The notes beneath the pieces are model-generated. The model saw only the letters and a list, made by a program, of their open reading frames with translations, ran no database searches and was not told the origin of the DNA. Made by a program: the position numbers and the translations under genes. 64,000 nucleotides of DNA from Xylogone sp. PMI_703 (Eukaryota; Ascomycota; Leotiomycetes), in assembly GCA_021399445.1 (NCBI GenBank), contig JAJTUQ010000001.1, positions 4,092,001-4,156,000 of the forward strand, written 5' to 3'. Positions 11,133 to 23,998 of the stretch are shown here, in pieces (within the stretch, counting starts at the first letter, position 1; each line of letters starts with the position of its first letter).

Positions 11133-13032
11133 TGCATCCTGTAGTGAAATGTGGACTTATCTCCATGTGTATGCTTATGTGTATGTGTATGCATGTAAGG
11201 GTCTGCTCTGGTCTGCTCTGGTGGATGTGTGGAGAGGCATGTAAAGTGACGTTTTTGCTGTACTCCGTAGGGTACCTACCGTAAGGCCTGCATGCGTTTT
11301 TCGTCTCTTTCGTTTCTTCGTTTCAGGTGCTGTGTTGTAAACCGCTGTGTTGATTGTATGGCTAGGGTTCGGGATTGGGGTTTGCATTACGATTGGGATT
11401 GGGATTGGATTTTGTGTGTTGTGCTGTATGTACGGTAGGTCTAGGGCTGTGATGTGTGGTTTGGATGGTTCAAGATGAGGACTACTACATGTACGGGCGA
11501 AGATACAGTCACAATCACAGTTACAGTACATTTCACGATATACCAAAAGCCAAAGTCAAGATCATGATGGAGATGGATATGGATACGAATATGGATATTA
11601 GGATTTAATCTGATACTGCAGCTAATGACCATGATGCTTTCCCGTCTTCATCAACCCTTCCACCCCTTCCCCAACTCCCAGCTCACTCCCCAAGTTCTAT
11701 GAATTAGTTATCAAAGAAGAAGAAGATCCCTTGCGGTATTCAAGTCTTAAATAATCACCCCTAAAAGAAGATGAAGAAAAAGCCCCCAGAGAATTAATAT
11801 GAAGAGAAAATAAAAAACCACTTTTATAAAGGTAAAAATCCCTAAAGAAGTAAATAGTAGTAATAGTAAATAGGAGAAACATGATTAAGTTAAACCCAAT
11901 TACGCCTCCCCCCTCCCAAAACCGTTATGTTGCCCGCCCGCCAAATTTCCCCTTAGTAGGTTCGTGTCTGTGTGTGTGATGGTGTGGCTTCGCGCCGCGC
12001 CCTGTCCCTATTGTCTTGTCCCCTTTCCCTTTGCCCAAATGCCTTTCCCCCTAATTTCCATTTGTGAGAAAAGAAAAAAAAGCAAGCAAAAGATTTCAAA
12101 GATTTCCCATTTATTACACACGGATTATATCAATGCAAATCGAGATTCCCGGTCAAGGGAAAGACGGTTCGTTTGAAGACAAATAATGTGTTTCTTTTTT
12201 TCTTTTCTCCCTCTTTCTGTTCTCTCCCCTTTCTTCCTCCTATATTCAAGTGATCAGTTTAAATACAGGAATGGAAAGACATGGGTAAACGAGAGATGAG
12301 GAAGGAAGAAAAGAAAAGAAAAAAATATCGAAGAATCCCGAAAAAGAGGGTTTCCCCCTTTGTGTTCGCTCGTCTGCAGGTCGATGGAACGGTGAGGGAG
12401 ATGAACTCTTCGCCATCGGCGTGGTGACTGATGACTGGCAATAGGAAAGAGATGTGCGCATTAAGCTCCAGGAATTGAAGTGGTCCTGGATCCTGTCTCG
12501 CGATCGGGTGGTATGCGATCGGAAAATAAGTAATAGTGGTAAGAGGTAATATAAGGTGGCAGTCAAAAGAACAAAGACCGAGCGTTCTTCTTTCGAAGCC
12601 GGGAAAAAGGCGTTAAAGGCGTTTCAGAAAAGGGGCGTATCATCATGAAAGGTCATAAGCTTCGTAACATCGTAAATCCATGAGGAGGGGGAGGAAATGC
12701 TGGTGTGGAGTTTAGGGTAGGTGCGGATTCTTCTTTTTTCGCTTTCCTCCCATAATATCTCAATCATATCCATTTCCAATAGTCATATCATATCCAATTT
12801 ACATGAAAAACAGAGAAAACATGGACATTCATGAAAAATATCCAACCATGGTTCCCATAATCGTAAAAGAAAAGTAAAAGGAAATCCAAAACAAATTCAT
12901 GGACGTAAACCCATATATATTTCCCCCAAAATGCGTGAGCTGTGAGCCTGGGCTCATATTCATTCTGCTGCAGATTGTGCAAATTCCTGGATCCATCGCT
13001 GTGCTTCCAAAAACAAAACAAAAAAACAAAAA

Positions 13033-13168
13033 TCACGAAAGCACGAAATCAAAACAAAACAATTTCAAAAGCCATATGCTTAACCAAACTGAAACAAACT
13101 GAACAAGCAGAAAAAGCACGAAGCACGAAAGCAGAAAACACTAAAAGCACGAAAGCACGAAAGCAAAA
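13033..13168 (+). repeat. GCACGAAA minisatellite-like tract
   Basis: Degenerate direct repeats of (A)GCACGAAA interrupted by A-rich spacers, on the 3' side of the bZIP gene. Copies cluster around 13040 and 13117-13165. Confidence 0.75.
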
Positions 13169-13440
13169 AACAAACATAACAAAACGCTCGCTGAGAATTA
13201 TGGCCTGCTGAACAAAGGAAAATAAAATCTCTGTTGTTTGTATGGTGCGTGAGCAACCACATGTGATAGTGTCTCCCATCATGGGGACAATAAGGGTCGT
13301 TAAAGTCGTTAAAATAATTTTTCATGTCATGCCTTGGCGGTCGCAACTCGCCAAAAGTAGAAGAGTAAAAAAGGCGGCTAGGTTGAATCATATGTGTTGC
13401 TGCTGCTGCTGTTGTCAAGACAAAGGCAAGCAGGCAAAGC

Positions 13441-15456
13441 TTAGTGACACTCAACTTGTGTCCCCGAGCTACATTCCGAGACGAGCTTGGCGAAGTTGCG
13501 CACGACCTCTGTGGGGACCTGGTCCCACAACAGCGAACGTGTGTAGACTTCGGCGGCCGACTTCTTACTGTTGATGCGCATCGCGGCGAGCGTCTCAGCT
13601 AAGTTGCGACGACCGGCCGAGGTCGAGGGCGCAGGTTTGTTCTGAAGGAAGTCTTGCGAGGTAACACCGTCGTACTGGGCAGCCGAGAGAGAGAAGACCT
13701 GTTCGTGATTCTGTTCCTCAGTGGGTTGAGTGAGGCTATCGGTGAGGGCAGCGAGAGTGGAAGAACCAACGCCGACCATGTCACCGCTGGCGGCAGTAGA
13801 GGGCATCATAGACCAAGAGGAAGCAGTACCAGAGGGCATGGACGTCGCAGATTCCACGATGGAAGTGGTGGCGGCTGGCACACCAGCATCCTTGAAGATG
13901 TCTTCCAAGAGACTGGCCGATGCAGCGCGGACATCGTCGGACATGCGGGGGATGCTGGGGGACCCACCCTTGGAGGCGACAAAAGCACCAAAGAGGAGGA
14001 GCATCAACAGCAGACCCTGAGCAGCCACGGGCTTCTCGGTATCGGCAAGCATGGCATCCTGGGCCTTCTTGGCAGGGACGATAGCGGTGGGCTCGACCTT
14101 GATCTCGCCATCGAGGGGATAGTCGAGGAAGGTAATGCTGTCCCAGGTGTCGTTCATGGTGAGGGTGTCGATATCGGAGTAGTCGGCAGTGAAGCCAGAG
14201 GAGCTGGGCATGGCGGACATGGCGGTGCTCTCCATCTTCTGCATGTGATCGGTGAGGATGCTGACCTTCTTGCGCAGATCGCCGGTCTCGATGGTATGTT
14301 GGCGCACCATCTCCTCCTTCTCCATCTGCATGCTCTCGATGTACTGCTGGTACTGCTGCTCCTTGCGAGCCCACTCGTCCATGGCGAGCTTGGCCTCGGC
14401 CAGTTCTTCCTCGAGCTCGGCGATCAGAGCAGTGTAGTGCTTCTTCTCATCCTCGAGACGCTCGGTATGTTGCTTCTTTCGTTGGCGCGAGTCAAGACTA
14501 GATCAAACCAAAAGAGTCAAATGTCAGTCTGGGATGGGGTCCATTTTGTTTTAAACCAAAGAAATTGTATATGTGGGGAGAGAGATGATGTAAAAACCAA
14601 AGAGATGTAAGACCAAAGAAAGTGTGGAGGGAGAATTGAGAAGAGAGAGAGAGGAGCCATACGCTGCTTGTCGATTGCGCAGAAGTCGCTTCTGCTGCTT
14701 GAGCTCCTTGATCTCTTGCTCGTCGGTGGAAGCGGCGATGAGCTGATCGATGTTGGTGAGGTTGCGCTCGGCGGGGATCTCGAAGCGAGCGTTCTTCTTG
14801 CGAATGCCATCACCACGACGGGTCATCTCAGGTTGAGAGCGCAAGGTCGGGCTGCGTCGGCCCATGCGGGTGGGCATGGCACGCGGGTCCATGGCCTCTT
14901 GCACGGCCCAGTCCTTCTGAGGAGAGGCGGGCATGGAGGCATTGTTGGCTCTGGTGGGAGTGAAGAGCGGCATCTGCTGGTTGTTGACGTTGGTGAAGGG
15001 CGTCTGGGCCTGCATGGGACGCTGGAAGACGGCGGCAGCGTTGACGTCGTACTCGGCGTGCAGACCGTCGTGCTGCATTGGGGTGCAGGCGCCAGAAGCA
15101 CTGCTCATGGACCAGCCGGCGTGGGTCTGGGCAGCATAGGAGTTCTGAGGAGCATCGAGACGCAAGAAGGGGTTGTGGCTCTGGTCGAGGAAGGGATTGT
15201 TGGAGCCCATGGGCCTCATGTCGACGTGCTGCCAGTCCTCAGTCTTGGGGGAGAAGATGCTGGAGGAGACGGCGAAGGAGTCGCGGCGGCTGCCGTTGAT
15301 AGGTGGGGACATCTCCAGGCCGGAGTCGAGAGCGCCTTGGTCGAGGATGTTGTCGTCTAGTATACTGCCTTCCTCGTCCTCGAAGTAGTTCTGAGTGTGG
15401 GTGTTGATGGACAGATCCGAGGAGCGGTAGAAGTTGTGCATTGGGAAGCCAGCCAT
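13441..15456 (-). CDS. meaB: bZIP transcription factor, MeaB type
   Basis: Exons complement(14663..15456) and complement(13441..14497); 1851 nt, 616 residues. The intron (GTATGG donor, ATCTAG acceptor) splits an Ala codon inside the basic region, joining LKQQKRLLRNRQAA to LDSRQRKKQHTERLE; the N-x7-R spacing NRQAALDSR is intact. A leucine-zipper/coiled coil follows (about 275-355, rich in Glu, Gln, Lys). The N terminus contains KTEDWQHVDMRPMGSNNPFL motifs. A hydrophobic run GLLLMLLLFGAFVA lies at about 426-439, and the C terminus (RRNLAETLAAMR, YTRSLLWDQVPTEVVRNFAKLVSE) is well ordered. This arrangement fits MeaB, a regulator of nitrogen metabolite repression in Aspergillus and Fusarium; the name is from recalled family features, so it is moderately sure. 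Isolated by 3.1 kb downstream and 8.5 kb upstream of gene-free DNA. Confidence 0.85.
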
Positions 15457-18400
15457 GGTGGTGCCTTTTTGTGTGCCGCGAGGGGGGGACTGGGAGAGTT
15501 TTGAATTGTGCGTGCGTGCGGCGGACGAGACGAGAAAAGTCGGGTTATGCTCAGCGTTTGTGCTCTCTCACTGCCTTTCTGCTTCTTGCTGCTGCTGCTG
15601 GATGATGCGGCGGCGGCGGGAGGGAAGGATAGGCGGTGTAAGGACACAAAAATAGACCGGGGTGGGTTGGGTTTCGCTGAACGCAAGCAAATAAAAATAA
15701 AAAGATGCAAGCGACCAAAGAAGCGGAGAAAAAAACCAAGAAATAAGCACGCAAAAAAGTGGTAACAGAGTCGTAACAGAGAAAAAGAGAGCAGCGAAGT
15801 AAGAGTCGCTTGGTTGGTCTGGTTGGAAGAAGGTTTGATGTTGCGGAAGGGTGGAGCAAGTGGAATATGTAAGTGTGCGAAGGTGAATATGTAATGATAT
15901 GTATGTATGTGTGTTAAGTGCAAGTGAGACGTTGGAATGTAATGTGTGGATTGGGTCGTAAGGTCGTAAGAGGGGTAACTTCGTCAAAAGGGTAGGAGGA
16001 TTTGCTGCTGTTTCGTGTAGATGCAAGTGGTGATGAGTTGCGTTTGCGGTGCGAGGATATATGAGGAGAGCAGCAAGTAAGAGTGGTCCAGCACAAGTTC
16101 TTATAAAGGACAAAGGTGCTAGGGTGGTGATGGTGGTAGTGGTAGTGATGATGGTGGTGAAGGTGCTGGTGCTGGTGCTTGGTCGTAAAGTCGTAACGAG
16201 AAGAGAAGAAGAATGCGACGAAGGGGGAAGAAGAGGGCGGGTTCAAAATCAAGAAGAGATTTGAACACTACAACGCTCTCACACACGGGAGGGAGATGCA
16301 AAGAAGTCTTTGATTGCTGTGGAGGGTAAGAAGGAGAAGAGATGCGATTGCGAACGGGCCCGCATGGTTCTTATTCCATCGCCGGCCGAGTGTGCTGAGT
16401 GCTGAGTCTCTACTCTTGCTCCCCCCTCTTCGCTCTGGTGGGAAGGGGTGGTGGTCAACGGGTGCGATGGGCTGCCGCGGACTGGATCTGGAGCTTTCGC
16501 GCGCTCTGTCTGGCTGGTCTGGCTCTGGGTGTGTCTCTCTCGCTCTCTCTCTCTGTCACTTTACCCTACTACTGCTCTCCTCACCCTCTCTCACACACTC
16601 CCTCGCTCTTCTCTCCCTCGCCTGTTTTGCCTGGGTGGGTTGAATACCGTAGCGTGCGTCCACCACTGGCACCCAAAGAGAAGGGGCCAGGGAGTGCGCA
16701 GGGCAGGGCGGCGGATGCTACGGGTGCGGGCACAAGCGACGCTGCTGTTTGGGTGGGCTTCGGGTCAGTGCCAGTTTGAGAGCCACAGAAGAGTCCATAG
16801 GGAGAGACTTGGAGAGTACCCACCGTCCGGGTGCTCTTGCTGCTGCTGCTGCTACTACTGTACTGCTACGGCTCCTACTACTTGCTGCAACTCGCTCTTG
16901 AGCCCGTCTGCTCCTGCGATACGTCAATACCTGTACCTCTCAGAAAATCCCATCAAATCCACCCCGGCCAACCCGTCCGGGAACAGCACTAGTCCAACTG
17001 GTCCAACAAGCCAAACAGGCCACCAGGAGAGCAACTGAGCAGCACGAAGGGGCATGAGGGCATGAAGCATGAGGCATGAGGCAGGTCGACACTGGACGAG
17101 ACAGAGCAAATCAGCATCCGCCCCGGCGCCCCAGCTGTCTCGCTCAGTCGCCTGGCCCGGCAGGTGCAGCAGCGTACCCAGCAAGTGAGCACCCTCGGCA
17201 CCCAGACACCCGCCAGCACCGACTCAGCGACCAGGAGCAGGCGAGTTGGGCAGCGACGCCTGTGTTGCGCTGCGATCGTGTGGGCAGAGCACCAGGCGCA
17301 TCCACCCTCCCCGCCGTCACTGGCTGCGGCCAGGGCGCCGTGCAGCGTCTGCCAATGCTGCCAAGGGGGGGAGAATCGGCGCTGCACCACCTGCTCTGTT
17401 CTGCTCTGGTCCGTGCCGGTCTTTCCCCCTCCAAGCTCCCCAGTCTGCTGCCCTCTCTGGCCTCGCTGCTCCCTCTTCCACCCAATCTGGACCTGCCTCC
17501 GCTGTTTTGGGACTGCACCGGCTTTCCCTCCTCATCCTCCTGTCAGGACGCGCAGAAGAGAGCCTGCTCGTGGTCGTCATTGGTTCGGGCGGCGCTGCTC
17601 GATGGCGTGGTCCAGCAGAGGCTCGCCAGCTGCTGATAGGCCCGAGGCTCTGCTGCCAGCGCCCAATCCAGTGACGTCCCACGCCAGCGGCCACTGCTAC
17701 AGGGCCTGTCACGGCCTGAGGATCCGGGCATCCAGCAAATGAGCAGCCCGCCCTCGCTGCATCGCTCGCACACTGCTGCTAGTAACAGTGCTCCGTACAC
17801 CACCGTGACCAGTGACCACCCAACCCTAACTCCCGCTTTGCTGCCCTTCGCCCTGGAGGAAGGCCCAGGCCGCGGCCATGTGGGCAGCGAGCCTCTCCGC
17901 CAATCCCGTGCGCTGTTGTTTGTTGTTTTGTTGTTTTGTGTGCGCGCGCAAATTGGTTTAGCGAGGCCAGCACCAGCAGCAAACCCTGATGAAGCGCGAC
18001 GCGGAGCCTCGAGCCCAAAACCAGCAGACCATTTGCAATCTATCGTCAGGCCGCTGGCCTACGCGGTGCTGCTACGAAAGTGGTAGATTGGAGACTTGAC
18101 TGCAACAACAAAGCCCTTTTCTCAAGCGTCCCTTTCCGAGATCCCCTATTGGGAGAATCCCACTCTCCGCGGATTTGAAGCTGTTCGTCAGTATCGTTCG
18201 CCGGCCCTCAAGTGGTACCAGGGCTGGATCCTCACCGTCACCAGAGTTGCTCCCGAATTGGCCTTGCAAATCAATGCCCAACCGTTTCAGAGGCCCATAT
18301 GAGGCGACGTACTCCCTCATTGGCAGCAAAGCCTCAGCAGGCAAGGCCGCAGCAGAGGAGACCAGAGGGCAGAGGGGGCAGAGGCAGAGGACTGGAGCAA

Positions 18401-21400
18401 GCTGCTGCTGCTGCTGCTGCCATCGTACAGCATGACAGACACAGGAGACAGGAGAAACGAACGAACGGCCTCGCGGTGTCTGACAGGAAAGCCCGGCCTT
18501 GGGAACCAACCATGGAACGACGTCAGGAACGCACCGCACCGCACCCGTAGCCGTACCACACTCGGACGACTAAGCACAGGCAAAGTCGCCGCCTCTCCCA
18601 GCTTCCTGGAGAAACACACCCACGGCAGAAGCAACAACTCCCGGGACGGCAAACGGTCGAACGATGACGCTTGACTGGGCTGAGCTGCTGCGCTGTTGCT
18701 ACTGTGCTGCTCTTTTGGTTGCGTTACCCCTCGATTCCCGCGGCTCCCAGCCCAGTCCCATCCGTGCACCCCTTACAGGTTAATTTTGGGTCGTCTCCAT
18801 CATGATCGCCCTGTAATCGCGCGCTTTGGGCAGGGCGAGCAGAACCAGAGCTAGAGCCATAGCCAGAGCAGAGCATTCTGGGCAAGTGCCGTGGTATGTA
18901 ACGGTGCTGTCACAGATCTATCGCATTCGGGCTGTTTGGAAGTGTCTGCGCAATCAATCTTCTTCATGTGTGCGCTGGGATATGCAGAGGCGAGGCAAAC
19001 CCAGGAGGCGCACTTTGGCTACGATCTCACTACTGCTGCTGCTCTGCTCTTCTCTTGCTTGCCCTCGCCGCTTCTACTTCCCAAGTGTTTTGCTGCACTA
19101 CTGGATTTCCTCGTAACTGACTGGATGAGCACCCTCGCTGGTGCTCGATGCATTATTGGACCCAGGAACAAAAACATTTCCCCATTAAAAGATGCGAATT
19201 CCATGGCATTGTTCAATAGGTCGACGCGCCCCCTTCAAGCTGCTTGTTGCTGCTGCTGCTGCTGCTTGGTGAAGCTACTGTACTGCGACGGTACCGTACA
19301 CTCCACCTCGAACGACGAGCGAGAGCAGAGAGGCGGGCCCCTGGTCGCACAGAGCAAAAACCGGGAGATCCGCACAAGCGTCTGGAATCTGCACCGGGGC
19401 CCATGTCGACCGTCACGGGCGCACGAGGAGTAAGGCGATCATCTCGTACACAGTACAGTGCTGCAGTAACTGTGGCTCGGTGGGTAGAGAGAGCGCGGAC
19501 TGCCGTATGGGGAATTGCTGGCGGAAGCTGCCCATGCCCGAATGAGTTGGTGAAGAGTCACAGTGGGGACGGCCCAAAGGGGCGATATTCTGGACGTTCG
19601 TGACCTTCCTTCGGCTACCGGCTCCAGCGCAGGAGCGTCTCAGTGGCTGGTGCGGGCGGATACGTGATCGCGATTGTCGCAATAGAGTTTAGATCTCCCC
19701 GTCTGTGTGTCGATAGTGCTTTGGAGCTGTAGCTGCTGCATCTCCGTACTCCGTATATCGAGAGACACTGGCTACTACCACCCCCATCACCACCGATACC
19801 GTCGTGTTAACTGTGCAGCGAGGTTACAAGTGCAACCCCGTGAAACGCACACACACCAAAAAATTGATGTGTATTAAATTCAGAAAAAGCAAAAAGATAT
19901 TTCAAAAATTCCCAAATTGTGGGCAGATCAAAAGATCTCGCGAACCGACCAACCAGAAAATTGCAAAAAATCCGATTTATTTATTTTTTACCTGGGACGA
20001 GGGGTGGTGGGTAGGAAGGAATCTTGGCAACACAGATCCGACCAATCAGAGCACTCCCGGTCCTTCTTCACCGCCTGGACAAACTTTCGACTACCTCACC
20101 TCAACTCAACTCAAATCATGCCAACACAGCAATCCGCTATGCCGCTTTCGTTCAAGAATCCTTTCCAATTCGTAAAGGCCCCCCGTTGACGTTAACCCCT
20201 TGTGCCGGACAGAAAGAAAGAGAGAGAGAGAGAGAGATGAGGGAGGAGCACGGTACTTTGACTCGTAACTGCGGGAAAGAGTCGGTCTGTACCACGCTAA
20301 GCTGGTCCATTACGAAGTATTATTCCCAGGAGTCAAGTCAGTCAGTCATGCACACACCTACTGTGACGAAAATAACCTGCTCTCGCCTTGCTCTACAATG
20401 CACGTATGGGACTCCGGCTTCTTTTACAGTTCATCTTGCCTTGCCTTGCCTTGCCTCGCCTCGTCCACATAGGCATACATACCGGTCTTTTGCACAAGAG
20501 GCACAAGGCACAAATCTGCCTAACAACCCAGAGAATAATGCACGGTGATAATACAGTACAGGGCCAGGGAAGATTTCCAGGAAGTTTTCTCAAACAGTTA
20601 TGAAACAGAGCTTGCCATCATGATGAAGTCATCAGAGTCCATCCTATCCCATCCGCCCTGTTTGTCTTGGAAGGCTCGCTGCTGGATGTGACTCCGTAAC
20701 CCCGTACCCGTACGGACGAAAGCACAGAGACACAAACACCCACAGAATTACACACACAGAGGAATGGAAGGAAGGGAAGGGAAGCATCGTCCGCGCGGCT
20801 ACCGGCGTCATGTGCTGCTCATCTCATCTCATCTCATCCTCCCATCCCATCATATTCTCTTAGACCTGACTAAAGTACCCTAACTGACTAATTCCTCACT
20901 GCCTACATACAGTAAAGCATAGTAGAAGTGTACTATACTGGTGCCTCGAAAGTACATCCCTTACTAAAGTCAAATAGGCTTAACCATACTCATGATTATC
21001 AACCTTCCTACACTAAGGGATTCACTAAGGAGGTCACTAAGCAGATACAGTACTCCGTACGATGACTACGATGACTACGATGATTAATTACGAATAATGG
21101 GGGAATAAACAAAACAAAATGACATTATTGGGGGTCCAACTATAGATTACAGATCACAGATCCGAATGCCGAATGCTCCTACTGCTGCTTGAAGTAGAAG
21201 TGGAAGTAGTGGTGGTCATCATCTGAAATAGATTGACACTCCGACGGCAACGGCGACGGCGAAGAGATTGACATCTCCGTATATCCATAAATCCTCGTAT
21301 AACTAACGGGGAGAGAATGGAGATGTAAACAAACAAAGAAAAAAAGAGTATCATCCGTAGTGTATAAACAAAGCAGAAGCAGACGTAGGAGCAGAGCACG

Positions 21401-23998
21401 GTCCAATATACATACATATTACAGTAGCAGCAGAGGAGAGGGCAAGCCGGATAAGATACCGTATGGATATGGAGATAACCTCATGATAGACTTGACTTGC
21501 CCACTTGGTATACATAGTACAGTACACAGTGCAGTACATTGCGTCGCGTTATGTTGCGTTGCGTTACAGTACCTTTGCGTTACCTTGCGTTTGCAGCTAC
21601 TGACACTCCCCCAAAGCGAAAGCTAAACGCCAGAGGGCCTGCAGAGAGTCTGCAGACGCAGAGGGCAAATCCAGAGGCAAATTCCAGACAGAGGCAAACC
21701 AAAGCAGCGTTGCAGACGCAATCGCGGATCAAACTAGCCACAATGAAAAGCAATCCAGTCCAGTAGCAAAATCCTCCGTGCAGTACTGTAGCAGTAGCAG
21801 CACAGTAGCAGAATGGAGTAGAGTACGATTAGCCTCAAATGGAGTCTCGTTACATCCATCGCGTAGCACTCACCGTAATCACGATGGCTCGATGGATACC
21901 GTACTTTGCACAGACTATCAGCACGGAGAGTATTCTCCTCCACTTTGACTTGCGATTTCCCACTATTGAAAATCATCTGGATCCACTCTTTGCGGCACCG
22001 GTACGATACTTACCTTGTTCTTTAGGGCTTTTTCATGTCGCAGGTAAATAGAGTGCGGATTTGACTTCGAGAGGGAGATTTCCCCGCTCTGATCGATATA
22101 CCTATGTGAGTATATCCTCAGGTGTGGAGTCCTTCTGTGTGGCCTGTGTGTGGAACGGGGTCTCGGCGGCTCAATAATCGCCGTATGGGGATAAATACGG
22201 TCGTATCGGACTATTTAGTTATCGAGGGAGGCGAAAAAAGTGATCATGTATTTGTATGTGTGTATATTGTTCCTGGGTCATACGGCACTTTTTTCGTGAT
22301 GGTCTCGTCCGGAGTGCGGATTTGGACGACCCCTTTCGCAGTGCTGGTGTGCTAATAGTAAACCCACACGGACGCAAAACTACCAGCTTCGTACGGTGCC
22401 GGTCCAGTCCAATCCAGATATGAAATAGGTCCAAGGAATAGGAAGAATACGGAATCGCCGTGAAAGCACAGGTGATCTTGCAAATCCGACTAGGTTGAGA
22501 AAGGGAAGCCTTTCGTACCCGGTACGTTGGGTTTCCTCTCGCAATTCCTTAATCCATACATTCCAGCGCTCTCGCGGTGTGTGTGGTCCGAATCTCTTCT
22601 AAGCTGTACATGTACATGTACATTACATCCGTTGACAGTCGTAGTAGCAGAAGTGTATGCTGAGGCGGCGACGGCGACGGCAAGGATGGGCGTCGTACTA
22701 CTATCTCGACGATGAGGAATATGGATCATCAGTCAGCCCAGCCCAGTCCAGCCCCAGCCCCTCACCTCACTCAGAAGGAATGGTGAGAGTGAGGGGCGCA
22801 GCTCAGACACAAAGAGGGTTAAGAAAATAGAAAAAAATATTTAGACTTCACACTTCGTCTTTGCTAAGAGAAGCGGTGTACGGAGTAGAGCAGCGTAAAA
22901 AAGAGGCGTTGCGTCTGGCTCGCTCGTCGGGCAGGCTGGCGTTAGGACGAGGCTATCAAAACCTTCCTTGCTCCGAGGCTACTGCTTATAACTCTCTTTT
23001 GACTCGTTCGGATAGAGAGACTGACTGATCCTGTGGTGGCGACAGGTATCCAATCGACGAGGACGAATTCCAAGATTCTGAAACAAGAACCCCCTTAGGT
23101 CTCAAGACTTGCTCTCCTGTAAATAGAAACCAATCCTACCGTTTGAGGATGCTTGGCCTCAGTATTGGAGGGAGAAGGGGGGGCTTGGGTTGCGGCAGTG
23201 GTCTGCTGCTTGCTGCTCACTGCTGCTGCTTGCCTGCAAGAGTAACGTTGATGGAGATGTAGGGACTTGGACGTCATGTGCTCTTGCAGCAAGCAAGCTG
23301 CGGGCCTGCATCTGCTGCTGCTGCGTCCTGCCTGCTTACTTTATCCCGAGGGAGTGGTTAATGAGTTGTGTGTTGGTCGTTTGTTTTTGCTTTTCTTCAA
23401 CACCTATTTTCGAAATTATGCCGGGTACCCGCAAATAATGCAATTCTCCACACTGCGTCCATCTCCCGAGGACAACGAGGACCTCTGTCCGTCTGTATGT
23501 ATGTACTGTGTATGTAGTATGTATGATGATGATGGTGCTGACCATGATGACGACGAAAATGAAAAGGGGTAGAATGAAGTTATGCAAAACGCAGTAGTGA
23601 CCTGTGGGTGGGGCTTAAGCCGCAAGTGATCGTGATTGATATTCTTCTATTCGTCTACCTCATATAAGAAAAGGAAAAAGTAGGAAGAGGCACGACAGGT
23701 CAATTCAAGTCTGCCTTGCCGGGACACTTTGCGGTCCCCAGTTTGCTATTGTCCTCCGCTCGACGTGCTTTCCACGCCAATACTAAACAAATGCTTCATG
23801 CCTCATGCAGCTTCGGCCACAGAGTCTTTCATCTGTAGACCAAAACGTAGATCGTAAGTCGTAAGCAAAAGAGAAGAAATGATCATGAAAAATGATCAAT
23901 GATACTTAGACGCCCATTAATCATCCTCTGGGACCCGAGTATGTGCCTATTTCCTAGGAAAACCAGGAAGAAAAGGGGTATCAGGTTTAGCTGTGACA
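15457..23998. other. Gene-free 8.5-kb region upstream of meaB
   Basis: No reading frame here looks like a gene. Between about 16.3 and 19.7 kb the DNA is GC-rich, so several overlapping frames stay open on both strands by lack of stops. There are many short CTG/CAG runs (about 15588-15600, 16838-16852, 18401-18420, 19247-19266, 23220-23230, 23308-23324), TACTCCGTA motifs (19747, 21051, and reverse at 22879), CAGTAC/GTACTG clusters (16856, 19274, 19451, 21511, 21780) and CT/AG microsatellites (16535-16560, 20216-20240). It likely includes a long meaB leader and promoter, and could hold a non-coding transcript. Confidence 0.5.
22605..22622. repeat. Palindromic (TGTACA)n tract, second copy
   Basis: TGTACATGTACATGTACA, a perfect self-complementary 18-mer identical to part of the tract at 11111-11132. 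Confidence 0.85.

Larger units (their letters stand above)
10349..13440. other. Gene-free 3.1-kb convergent region
   Basis: Lies between two convergent genes. It is made largely of low-complexity DNA: a CAC run near 10890-10915, TG/TATG-rich stretches near 11090-11200, pyrimidine tracts near 12185-12240, and GCACGAAA repeats near 13033-13168. ORFs here are short, repeat-driven and overlap on both strands. I see no credible gene. Confidence 0.6.

Noticed and set aside
15568..16113. Minus-strand 181-codon ORF upstream of meaB with hydrophobic stretches
   Set aside because: It begins at TTG, not ATG, ends in a CTG-run-encoded Gln tract and lies in the probable meaB leader.
16300..19700. Several overlapping ORFs of 100-190 codons on both strands
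   Set aside because: They overlap in three or more frames in GC-rich, repeat-bearing DNA. Translations are rich in Pro, Ser, Arg, Cys and lack domain-like sequence, so openness reflects composition.
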